7,040 bases of DNA, taken from NCBI GenBank assembly GCA_021811865.1, contig JAKAQB010000126.1, positions 1 through 7,040 of the forward strand. The letters are read 5' to 3'. The notes below the pieces were generated by a model. That model saw only the letters and a list, made by a program, of their open reading frames with translations. It was not told the origin of the DNA and searched no databases. The stretch comes from Actinomycetes bacterium. Lineage in GTDB: Bacteria > Actinomycetota > Acidimicrobiia > Acidimicrobiales > Palsa-688. Below are positions 1 through 6,289 of the stretch, piece by piece. The translations under genes were made by a program, and so were the position numbers. Position 1 is the first letter of the stretch; each line of letters begins with the position of its first letter.

Positions 1-2
1 GG

Positions 3-95
<93 letters not shown>

Positions 96-494
96 CGGGT
101 AGCGGCCGTCGCGTCCGGGCAGAGCGACGGAGGCCCGACCACCATCGAGGACCCATCTGCCCCGCCGGTGGCCGAAGGACTCGGCGTCAGGCGGCGCAGA
201 CGACGAGCACCTCGCCTGGGGGTGGCAGCGCATGTCGCGGTGCCGGTCGCGGCGCTCGCCAGCCGAGCACGGCGGCCATGCCCCGGTCGCGACGGGCGAA
301 GCAGAAAGGCACTGGTTTTGTCGAACTCGAACGCCATCGTGGCGAGCAGTCACCGGCGGCCCTCGGAGACGCCGAGATGCCGTCGTGCCGCGGGCGGAAG
401 GGGGCGACCGCCACGTGGGCGCCCCCGCCGCCCATGGCGAGCACGCAGCGCGCCGACAGCTCGCCAGCCGGGCTTCCCGCCCCGAGCAGGGACG
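96..494. other. Region without a recognisable gene
   Basis: About 400 bases between the SEC-C stop and the end of the minus-strand SDR-remnant frame. Several frames are open on both strands, as expected at this GC content, but all read as arginine-, alanine- and proline-rich low-complexity protein with no family motif that I know. One minus-strand frame (528 to 187) begins with a plausible helix, ARIAAAYRAVTSLLG, and then loses any protein-like character. It could be a worn gene remnant. An 8-bp palindrome CCACGTGG sits at 411-418. I see no tRNA, no strong terminator and no clear promoter. Confidence 0.5.
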
Positions 495-1025
495 TCACCG
501 CGCGGTAAGCAGCGGCGATCCGCGCCACCTGCTCGGTCGTGGCGCCGGTCTTCGGGAAGTTGCACAGGTCAAGTTCCGAGGAGTGGTGTACGAAGCGTCG
601 GCTGCGACGATCTCCGCATCAACCTGAGCTGACCACCAGGGATGGGTGACGAGCGCGGGACCGTCAAAGTCCAGCTCACAGACGGTGGATGACGTTCTCG
701 GCACCGACATGCCGTCGACGGGCGGGATGGCGCCGGTGGCCAGGCTCGCTCGGGTGAGGTACTCGACCGCTTGGGCGACGTCATCGCCAGTGCCGACGCG
801 CCCGACGGGAACGGCGGCACCGGCGGCGAACTGGGCTCGGCGCTGCTTCTCGGGCAGGAACGACCACCATGGCGTGTCCACCACGCCGGGGCTGACCGCG
901 TTGACGCGCACGGGGGCCAGCTCTGCGGCGAGCGGGGAGACGATCCGATCGATCGCGCCGTTCACCGCGGCGAGCACGACCGTGCCGGGAAGCGCGGCGC
1001 GACGGGCGACGGCCCGGGCCGAATC
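495..1025 (-). pseudogene. Short-chain dehydrogenase/reductase, C-terminal remnant
   Basis: The minus-strand frame from about 1025 to 711 encodes roughly 105 residues matching the C-terminal half of an SDR. It has the helix VNGAIDRIVSPLAAELAP, the strand-loop VRVNAVSPGVVDTPWW, then VGRVGTGDDVAQAVEYL, and finally the TGAIPPVDG end common to the family. A complete SDR has about 230-250 residues and starts with a TGxxxGxG cofactor site. That Rossmann half is absent: upstream of 1025 the frame turns into arginine/proline-rich sequence and runs into the divergent VOC gene. At the YxxxK position the protein has L...N (VLAAVNGAI), so the catalytic Tyr and Lys are missing. I believe this also occurs in intact members of an actinobacterial SDR subgroup, so it need not be damage. 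Beyond the normal end (about 711) the frame continues ~70 residues to 495 with no recognisable homology, suggesting the stop codon was lost or shifted. It is very likely non-functional. Confidence 0.8.
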
Positions 1026-1080
1026 TGCCCGGTGTGGTTCTGGTCGCCTGTTCGAGAAAGCCGTTCGGCGAGTATCTTCC

Positions 1081-1110
1081 TTGACGTGGGTCGTCGTGAT
1101 CGGGGATCCC
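1081..1110 (+). promoter_or_regulatory. Possible promoter for the VOC-MFS unit
   Basis: TTGACG at 1081-1086 is one base from the -35 consensus. At 17-18 bases spacing it is followed only by a weak -10 candidate (GGATCC/GATCCC, 1104-1110). Actinobacterial housekeeping promoters often have poorly conserved -10 boxes, and the position, about 25 bases before the likely GTG start at 1133, is right. This is inference from a single good hexamer. Confidence 0.3.
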
Positions 1111-1132
1111 GTTGGGCGCCGGGGGCTGTCAG

Positions 1133-1858
1133 GTGACGCTGAGGCTGGTGAGCCTGACCTGGGACTCGCAGGGTCCGGCACGTCTGGCCGCGTTCTGGGC
1201 GGAGGCCCTGGAGTGGCGGATCGCTCCGCACACACCAGAGCGGCTGACGGTGACGCCGACGGACGCGACCGACTTCGCCTTCACCTTCGCCGCGTCGGAT
1301 GAGGGGAAGGTCGGGGCCAACCGGATCCATCTGGACCTCAGCACCCAGTCCCTCGATGACCAACACGAGACTGCCGCCCGACTCGTGAGCCTCGGCGCCA
1401 GCCGGGTCGACATCGGTCAGGGACCCGATGCCCGGCACATCGTCTTGGCTGACCCGGACGGCAACGCGTTCTGCGTGCTGGAGCCGGGCAACAAGTTCGT
1501 CACCTCTGCGAGCCGGGTCGGGTCGCTCACCTGCGACGGCACCCGAGCGGTGGGCTGTTTCTGGAGCCAGGCACTCGCGTCGCCGTTGGTCTGGGAACAC
1601 AACCAGGAGACAGCTATCCGGATCCCTGACGGCGCCCAGCAGTTCGTCACGTGGGGCGGACCGCCGGTGCCAGCGAAGCGAGGTAAGAATCGGCTGCACC
1701 TCGACGTTGCGCCACGGCCGGGCGGCGACCGGGAAGCCGAGGTGGAGTCGCTCCTTTCCCTGGGTGCCAGCCTGATCGACATCGGCCAGCGGGACGCGGA
1801 GTGGACCGTGATGGCCGATCCAGACGGCAACGAGTTCTGCGTGTACCGCTCCGCGTAG
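1133..1858 (+). CDS. Two-domain VOC (glyoxalase-like) protein
   Basis: The 241-residue protein has two tandem vicinal-oxygen-chelate halves (residues ~1-119 and ~120-241), the layout of the Glyoxalase_6-like family. Each half opens with a strand and a helix (VSLTWDSQGPARLAAFWAEAL; VGSLTCDGTRAVGCFWSQAL). Each has a NRIHLDL / NRLHLDV strand with a histidine at a usual metal-ligand position, then an LGAS...DIGQ helix-turn, and closes with an ADPDGN-F-CV strand. The substrate is unknown; the wider family includes glyoxalases, dioxygenases and antibiotic-binding proteins, so only the fold is claimed. I chose GTG 1133 because family members start near VTLRLVSLTWD and a GGGGG stretch (1121-1125) lies 7 bases upstream. 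An in-frame TTG at 1112 would add seven unlikely residues. The gene is intact, unlike most of its neighbours. It lies 55 bases before the MFS gene on the same strand, so co-transcription is likely. Confidence 0.9.
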   Translation: MTLRLVSLTWDSQGPARLAAFWAEALEWRIAPHTPERLTVTPTDATDFAFTFAASDEGKVGANRIHLDLSTQSLDDQHETAARLVSLGASRVDIGQGPDARHIVLADPDGNAFCVLEPGNKFVTSASRVGSLTCDGTRAVGCFWSQALASPLVWEHNQETAIRIPDGAQQFVTWGGPPVPAKRGKNRLHLDVAPRPGGDREAEVESLLSLGASLIDIGQRDAEWTVMADPDGNEFCVYRSA

Positions 1859-1900
1859 CGCCGGGCGGGTGGCTGCGCCGCACGGATGTTCGCTGCCAAT

Positions 1901-1908
1901 GGGAGGAG
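1901..1908 (+). promoter_or_regulatory. Strong ribosome binding site before the MFS gene
   Basis: GGGAGGAG, a near-perfect Shine-Dalgarno sequence, lies five bases before GTG 1914, which is in frame with the MFS coding sequence. It favours this start. However, the protein then begins with ~37 hydrophilic residues, and homologs that I know would start close to GTG 2025 (VSEPALSLRAL). The two signals disagree, and an undetected indel or deletion in 1914-2025 could explain that. Confidence 0.6.
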
Positions 1909-1913
1909 CCGGC

Positions 1914-3302
1914 GTGATCAGCGCCGAGGCACGACTCGGAGAGCACGACGAGCGCGGAAGCCACCCGACAACCCAGCACCACTGTCGGTGGCGACGTAGC
2001 GGTGCCCGTAGCCGCCGATCGGGCGTGTCCGAACCGGCGCTGTCGTTGCGGGCTTTGGCCGCTGTCGGCGTCTCGACGCTCGGGACGCGCATGTCGTTCC
2101 TGGCCCTGCCGTGGCTGGTGTTGACCACCACCCACAGCGCTGCGCTCACCGGCCTGGTGAGCTTCGCCGAGATGGCCCCGTACGTGACCGTCCAGGCCCT
2201 GGGCGGTCCGGTCATCGACCGCGTCGGCGTCCGGGTGACTTCCGTCGGCACCGACATCGTGGCCGCCGCTTCATGGGGTGGTCCCCGTGCTCGGACTGGT
2301 CCACGCGCTCCCCGTCCCGGCTCTCGCCGCCCGCAACGTGCTCGTGCCCGGGGTGAACGATCTCGCCGGCGGATCCATCGAACGCGCCAGCGGCTTGTAT
2401 GACGGTGTCAGCCGCCTCGCCACCCTGATCGGCCTGCCCGTCGCCGGGATCCTGGTCGTGATCATGCCTGCCACCGACGTGCTCGCCATCGACGCCGCCA
2501 CCTTCGCCCTCTCCGCCTTGGCCGTCGCCACGCTCGTCCCGATCGGCGCCCAACCACAACATCACCACCCCGGCGACGCCCAGCCCGACAGCTACCTCAC
2601 CTACTGCGCGACGGCTTTCGCTTCCTGGCCCGAGACCGGCTGCTGCTGGCGATCGCTGCCATGGTTCTGGTCACCAACTTCGTCGACCAAGCCGGCAACA
2701 CCGTGCTCATACCCGTCTGGGCCCACAACATCGTTCACAGCTCCGTCGCCCTCGGCCTCGTCGGTGCCGCCTTCTCCCTCGGCGCCGTCGCGGGCAACGC
2801 CGCCACCACCATGCTCGCAGGCCACCTACCCCGGCGCTGGACCTACGCCGTCGGCTTCTTCGTCGCCGGCGCCCCCCGCCTCGTCGCCATCGCTCTCATC
2901 TCCTCCGTCTCTCCGGTGCTCGCCGTGACCTTCGTAGCCGGCCTCGGCGCCGGCGGCATCAACCCCATCCTCGGCGCCGTCGAATATCAGCGCGTCCCCC
3001 GCCACCTCCAGGCCCGAGTACTCGGCGTCATCGGAGCATCAGCCTGGGCCGGGATACCCATCGGCAGCCTCGCCGGAGGTCTCATGGTTTCCCTCGCCGG
3101 CGACCGCATTGCCCTGCTCGCAGCCGCCGCCGTCTACGCCTCCGCCACCGTTCCCCCGTTCCTCTTCCCCGTCCGGCAACAGATGAGCGCCCCACCAGCA
3201 GCAGGCCCCGGTATCCCGCTACCACACAGCCCGATCATCGACACCAGCACAGAACACGCCGATCTGGGCGCCGACGCACCCCGCCCAACGATCGAAGCAT
3301 GA
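1914..3302 (+). pseudogene. MFS transporter, broken by two compensating frameshifts
   Basis: A multi-pass major facilitator permease, probably a drug- or metabolite-type exporter, reads in three pieces. Piece 1 (to ~2272) carries TM1-TM2 (STLGTRMSFLALPWLVL...LTGLVSFAEMAPYV) and the loop GGPVIDRVG-VRVTSVG. Piece 2 (~2275-2601, +1 frame) carries VVPVLGLVHALPVPAL, AARNVLVPGVND, ERASGLYDGVSRLATLIGLP and DAATFALSALAVATLVP. Piece 3 (~2604-3302, back in the first frame) carries LRDGFRFLARDRLLLAI and the whole C-terminal half, including NTVLIPVWA and GLGAGGINPILGAVEYQRVP. One extra base at ~2273-2278 (within TGGGGTGG) and one missing base at ~2602 (CCTACTG where CCTCACTG would read TSLRDG) restore one protein. 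As written, translation from piece 1 ends at TGA 2400-2402. In addition, ~15-20 residues seem to be missing between PVPAL and AARNV (around 2325), where homologs have most of a membrane helix. The gene is preceded by the VOC gene and followed by a terminator hairpin. Confidence 0.87.
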
Positions 3303-3328
3303 AGACGCCTTCGGTGCTCGGCGTCTTT
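3302..3328 (+). terminator. Hairpin terminator overlapping the MFS stop codon
   Basis: AAGACGCC (3302-3309) and GGCGTCTT (3320-3327) form a perfect 8-bp stem with a 10-base loop, followed by one more T. The stem starts on the last base of the MFS TGA (3300-3302). The A/T ends of the stem give short A and T tracts on either side, so it could work in both directions. The T run is short, as is common in high-GC genomes. It separates the VOC-MFS unit from the toxin-antitoxin genes. Confidence 0.6.
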
Positions 3329-3426
3329 GAGCGAAGCGCAGAACAACCAGCCAGAACGACCGGTTCGCTCCGACCGACGGGAGCGCAGAACGGCACCTCG
3401 GGAGCGCCGCTTGAGGCGAGCGCGGT

Positions 3427-3480
3427 GCCCCTGGGGCTCCTGGGCGGCGTGGCCACGCCGACGCCGGTATCCTTACTGGC
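3427..3480 (+). promoter_or_regulatory. Three palindromes upstream of vapBC: probable operator/promoter
   Basis: Three symmetric elements lie in 54 bases ending 22 bases before the antitoxin GTG. GCCCC-T-GGGGC is at 3427-3437. The perfect 14-bp palindrome GGCGTGGCCACGCC is at 3446-3459. An imperfect inverted repeat, GCCGGTA-tcct-TACTGGC with one mismatch, is at 3463-3480. The last one encloses TATCCT (3468-3473), a fair -10 box, and the 14-bp palindrome falls where the -35 contact would be. Toxin-antitoxin operons of this kind are usually repressed by the antitoxin or the complex binding such palindromes. Binding here is inference. Confidence 0.5.
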
Positions 3481-3490
3481 GACGCGAAGT

Positions 3491-3497
3491 AAGGAGG
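3491..3497 (+). promoter_or_regulatory. Ribosome binding site fixing the antitoxin start
   Basis: AAGGAGG is a consensus Shine-Dalgarno sequence five bases before GTG 3503. It excludes both the long upstream extension of the frame, which lacks any such site, and the TTG at 3500, which would be only two bases away. Confidence 0.8.
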
Positions 3498-3502
3498 CCT
3501 TG

Positions 3503-3751
3503 GTGGACGCAGCTGCGAAGGTGACGTCGAAGGGACAAGTGACCCTGCCGAAGGTCGTGCGCACTGCGCTGGGGATCAAGGGGGGCGACGAGGTCATCTT
3601 CCGAGTGGAGGGCAGCCGGGCCGTGCTGGCCCGGACACCGGACTTCCTCGCCCTGGCTGGGACGATCCGCGTGCCGGCGGCGAAGCGCAACGTGGCCTGG
3701 GACGAGGTGATCCGGCGTACACGGTCCGCTCGGGCTGCGACGCGCCGTTGA
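3503..3751 (+). CDS. vapB: AbrB/MazE/SpoVT-type antitoxin
   Basis: An 82-residue DNA-binding antitoxin. Residues ~6-45 form a SpoVT-AbrB swapped-hairpin domain with the typical opening KVTSKGQVTLPKVVRTALGI, then GGDEVIFRVEGSRAVLAR. Such domains dimerise and bind palindromic operators. The C-terminal part (~50-82, including RVPAAKRNVAWDEVIRRTRSARAATRR) is the expected toxin-binding and neutralising segment; its basic residues would reach towards the acidic PIN active site. The start GTG is set by AAGGAGG at 3491-3497, and the length is typical of the family. The stop TGA (3749-3751) overlaps the toxin start TTG (3748-3750), so the two are translationally coupled. It probably autoregulates through the palindromes just upstream. 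The gene is intact. The symbol follows the VapBC convention; naming of AbrB-type partners varies. Confidence 0.9.
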   Translation: MDAAAKVTSKGQVTLPKVVRTALGIKGGDEVIFRVEGSRAVLARTPDFLALAGTIRVPAAKRNVAWDEVIRRTRSARAATRR

Positions 3752-4149
3752 GCGCCTTCGTGGACACCAATGTCCTGGTCCGGCACTTGACAGGCGACCC
3801 GGCGGACCTGGCCGCGCGAGCGACCGCCTACCTCGGTTCGGTGCGAGAGCTCCTGCTCACTGACCTCGTGGCGGCCGAGACCGTGTATGTGCTGGAGTCG
3901 TTCTACGAGGCGCCCCGCAACGAGGTGGCCAGCGCGCTTCGGTCGCTCGTTGCGTTCGAGTCGCTCGTCTGCGTGGACCCAGCGCTACTCCTCCGAGCGA
4001 TCGAGGTGTACGAGACCGATCGCCTCGACTTCGCCGAGGCTTACCTTGTCGCCTGCGCCGAGAGTACCGGGGTGGGCAAGGTAGCGTCCTTTGACCGATC
4101 CATCGACCGCGTGGACACCATCGAGCGGATCGAGCCACCACCCCTCTGA
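3748..4149 (+). CDS. vapC: PIN-domain ribonuclease toxin (VapC family)
   Basis: A 133-residue single-domain PIN protein, the usual length for VapC toxins, which are Mg2+/Mn2+-dependent ribonucleases that cut specific tRNA or rRNA sites. All the acidic active-site positions are present: D6 in AFVDTNVLVRHL, E44 in LVAAETVYVLESFY, D94 with E97 in LDFAEAYLVACAE, and D116 in SFDRSID. Nothing suggests inactivation. The start is TTG 3748, overlapping the antitoxin stop. A later GTG at 3760 would leave too little of the first beta strand before D6, so TTG is preferred despite being a rare start. The next gene converges from the other strand, so the operon ends here. The RNA target cannot be predicted. 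The toxin is expected to be harmless only while the upstream antitoxin is made. Confidence 0.92.
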   Translation: MSAFVDTNVLVRHLTGDPADLAARATAYLGSVRELLLTDLVAAETVYVLESFYEAPRNEVASALRSLVAFESLVCVDPALLLRAIEVYETDRLDFAEAYLVACAESTGVGKVASFDRSIDRVDTIERIEPPPL

Positions 4150-4225
4150 TCTGACAGCGCAGCAAGGAGAAGATCCGCCCGAGAATCCGGCGTCACGACC
4201 ATCGGAAACGGCGCCGAACGACACA

Positions 4226-5074
4226 TCAGGTGTGCGTGGGGCAGGAAGGTGGAGGGCCCGGAGCCGCTTGTGGCGTGTGGCCGATAGCCATGAGATGACT
4301 AGTTGCGGCGAGCATCTCTGGGTCGTGCTCGGTGAGGCGAGCGGCGATCATCAGCGCCTCGCGGCGGTGCGGGTCGGCCCGTCGCCGTTCGAGGTCGGTG
4401 ACCACGAAGCCAGGGCCCTCCACTCCAACGATCTCGACCGACTCGAAGCCAGCGCGAGTGACCTCGACCGCGAGCTGCCGGGGCAGGTGCAGGAACGCGG
4501 CGGTGAAGGGGCCGCCGGGTCGTGCGATCAGCTTCCCGGTGACGACGATGGTTTCGATGCGGGAGAGCTCATCGGGATTGTTGAAGTCGGTCGAGGTGGA
4601 TGAGCTGGTCGAGCAGTGCCGCGAAGCGGGAGATCGCCGTTGCGATGAGGAGTCCACCGGGCCGGAGGACTCGGCGTGCATCTCTTACCGTAAGGCGACC
4701 ATCCGATCGTCCGCCTCGAGCAGGTGGTAGAGCGGGCCCATCAGCAGCACCACATCGACGCTTGCGTCGGTTTCCTCCAGCCGTCCTGCGTGACCCACCC
4801 GAGCGTCGATGCCCATAGATCGGGCCCGCTCGACGTGGCGACGAGCTGGGTCGACCAAGCGAACCCGGTGCCGTCGCTCCAAGAGCCAACGGCTGTAGAC
4901 CCCTGGCCCGCCGCCGACATCGAGAACGGACGCCGGCGGAGGCGGCAGATGTTGCTGGAGGAGCTCAAGTGTGCGGGCGAGCTCGAGCGGGCCTGCGAGC
5001 GCATGATCTTCGAGACGGCCTTCTTCGCGCCCCGACTCATAGAACTCGAGGACTTCGGGCGGCACGCCGGGCAT
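4226..5074 (-). pseudogene. Class I SAM-dependent methyltransferase, two frameshifts
   Basis: Read on the minus strand in three pieces. Piece 1 (5074-4685) starts MPGVPPEVLEFYESGREEGRL. It contains SAM motif I VLDVGGGPG (residues ~50-58), an acidic ribose-binding residue (D75, VRLVDPARRHVERA), and VDVVLLMGPLYHLLEADDRMVALR, then meets TAA (4685-4687). Piece 2 (~4690 to ~4585, next frame) is DARRVLRPGGLLIATAISRFAALLDQLIHLDRL. Piece 3 (~4580-4226, third frame) is NPDELSRIE...KLIARPGGPFTAAFLHLP, then VEIVGVEGPGF, ADPHRREALMIAAR and SHLMAIGH. Joined, they give a ~280-residue methyltransferase of ordinary length and order. A missing G (CGGTA for CGGGTA, ~4688) and an extra base at ~4580-4590 explain both breaks, and they cancel in frame. 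The substrate is unknown. For the start, ATG 5074, GTG 5077 and TTG 5080 are adjacent; ATG has GCGGAG at a fair distance. As written it is non-functional, unless the indels are sequencing errors. Confidence 0.86.
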
Positions 5075-5148
5075 CACCAACTCCGCTGCCGGTCAGCCTC
5101 GCCAAAAGGGCGGGCAGGGTTCGCGACTATCGGGACCCGAAGCTCACA

Positions 5149-5175
5149 GGCCTCGGCCTCCATCGATTCGAGGCC
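5149..5175. other. Inverted repeat between methyltransferase and GNAT
   Basis: GGCCTCG (5149-5155) and CGAGGCC (5169-5175) are perfectly complementary 7-base arms around a 13-base loop. They lie ~75 bases upstream of the methyltransferase start and ~170 bases after the GNAT stop on the minus strand. There is no T run, so it is a poor terminator. It could be an operator or chance in GC-rich DNA. I see no gene in the surrounding 5081-5347 interval. Confidence 0.3.
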
Positions 5176-5347
5176 GCCTCGCTCGCCACGGATTCGACTG
5201 TAGAGGGGCGACTTGAGAGGGGCTGGACAGTTTCCGTCTACCTCCCGGCCCGGCCTGGGCGAGTACCGATACGCTCCTTGGCGCTGCGCCTGCAGCCGCC
5301 GGGGCGCCTGCCGGTACCCTCACCCAGCCGCCTGGGTTCTACCCGGT

Positions 5348-5985
5348 CTACGAAGCCGGTGGACCGGCCGGCTCGTCGCCCCAGCTGACCGGGGTGGTCG
5401 TCCCGGTCGACCAGTCGGAGCGCAAGATGGCATAGCCGACCGCGTCGCAGGCGCCCTTGGGGCTGGACCACGCCTGGCGGTAGTAGGCCTCCTTCGCGTA
5501 GCCGCAGCGGGCGAGCACGGCACGCATCGCCCAGTTGTCGGCGCGGGTGGTCGCCTCGATCCGCTCCTTGTCAGCCCAGGTGGAGAAGATACGGGAAGTG
5601 AGCCACCGCACGGTCTCGGTGCCGTAGCCATTCCCCCGGGAGGCGGCTGCGATCCGCAGGTCGAACATCGGTGTCGGATCGCCCAGATCGAAGATCACCA
5701 CCAGCCCGATCCGCTCGCCACCGCGTAGAGCCCACTGTCAATGGCCAAGTTCTGGTCCCCGCTGGTGTCGAAGTCTCCGTCACCCAAGCGTCGGAGCACC
5801 ACGGCATGGTCCAGGCGGGGCTCGGGATGGAACGGCCAGTCGCTGCCCGTGAGAAACTCGACCAGCGAAGCGTCGGCCGAACGATCGTGGGGGACGAAAC
5901 GGAACTCGTCGGCGGCCGCGCCGCTCGCGGCCCCCTCTGCCTGCTCGCCGGACCGGTCCGCCCGTGCTGAGCCCCGACCGATCAC
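5348..5985 (-). pseudogene. GNAT N-acetyltransferase, one frameshift
   Basis: Minus strand, two pieces. Piece 1 holds the N-terminal domain: EFRFVPHDRSADASLVEFLTG, SDWPFHPEPRLD, then GDGDFD and LYAV. It runs into TGA at 5695-5697. Piece 2, one frame over, continues at once with GERIGLVVIFDLGDPTPMFDLRIAAA. Next comes the acetyl-CoA pyrophosphate-binding loop RGNGYG (codons ~5638-5621), then TETVRWLTSRIF, RIEATTRADNWAMRAVLARCGYAKEAYYRQAW and GYAILRSDW. These are the motif A and B signatures of GNAT enzymes, and the whole resembles the RimJ/RimL-like acetyltransferases common in actinobacteria. One missing G near 5722 (GCGGTGGCG for GCGGGTGGCG) rejoins the frames. The acceptor substrate is unknown. 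The start is uncertain: GTG 5985 is in frame, GTG 6042 also, neither with a clear ribosome binding site, and the homology begins only ~25 residues further on. Confidence 0.86.
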
Positions 5986-6242
5986 CGAAGAAGTCTCGCA
6001 GACAGCGCGCCACCACGCATCCCCCGGGGTGCAGAACAGCACGCCAGAACGACGAGGCAGTTAGTTAGGCAGCACACGAGCGCAGATCGGCACTTCGTCA
6101 GCGGGGTCTGGGTGGGCATCCCACCGATGGTTGGTTGGCCGAGCCACTGCCGCTGCAGGGTCGTCACCACGTGTCCGGTTGTTGCCGGTTGGCAGCTTGG
6201 GCTTGTAGTTCGCTTCGGGCGGCCTTGCCTCCCTGTTCTGAG

Positions 6243-6264
6243 GTCCGGGAGGATGGCCCCGGAC
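6243..6264 (-). terminator. Possible hairpin terminator after the RidA-family gene
   Basis: GTCCGGG (6243-6249) and CCCGGAC (6258-6264) form a 7-bp GC-rich stem with an 8-base loop, 26 bases beyond the RidA-family stop codon on the minus strand. No T run follows, so it may be a U-less terminator or only a stable hairpin. The rest of the 6043-6289 interval shows no gene. Confidence 0.35.
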
Positions 6265-6289
6265 AGGTGGTAGGGGACGAGCGAGTCGG

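Noticed and set aside
962..2257. A 431-codon minus-strand open frame
   Set aside because: It lies opposite the VOC gene and the first part of the MFS gene, which have clear family motifs. Its protein has no domain signature and mirrors codon bias of the true genes.
2601..2825. Glycine/glutamate-rich minus-strand frame (and a similar one at 2212-2568)
   Set aside because: Antisense shadow of the MFS coding sequence; no motif and no ribosome binding site.
3299..3502. N-terminal extension of the antitoxin back to ATG 3299
   Set aside because: It would start inside the MFS stop codon region, read through the terminator and operator, and lacks a ribosome binding site; AAGGAGG at 3491 fixes the start at 3503.
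4164..4172. AAGGAGAAG, a Shine-Dalgarno-like sequence after vapC
   Set aside because: No start codon follows at usable distance, and the next gene is on the other strand.
4570..4700. Programmed ribosomal frameshifting in the methyltransferase
   Set aside because: I see no slippery heptamer or obvious stimulatory hairpin, and the two opposite shifts in one gene, repeated in the MFS gene, are better explained by indels.
5197..5202. TACAGT on the minus strand as a -10 box for the methyltransferase
   Set aside because: There is no -35-like hexamer at 16-18 bases, and it lies ~120 bases from the start codon.
5081..5347. Possible tRNA or small RNA in the gap between methyltransferase and GNAT
   Set aside because: The only structure is a 7-bp hairpin with a 13-base loop; no cloverleaf, anticodon arm or TTC-loop arrangement could be built.
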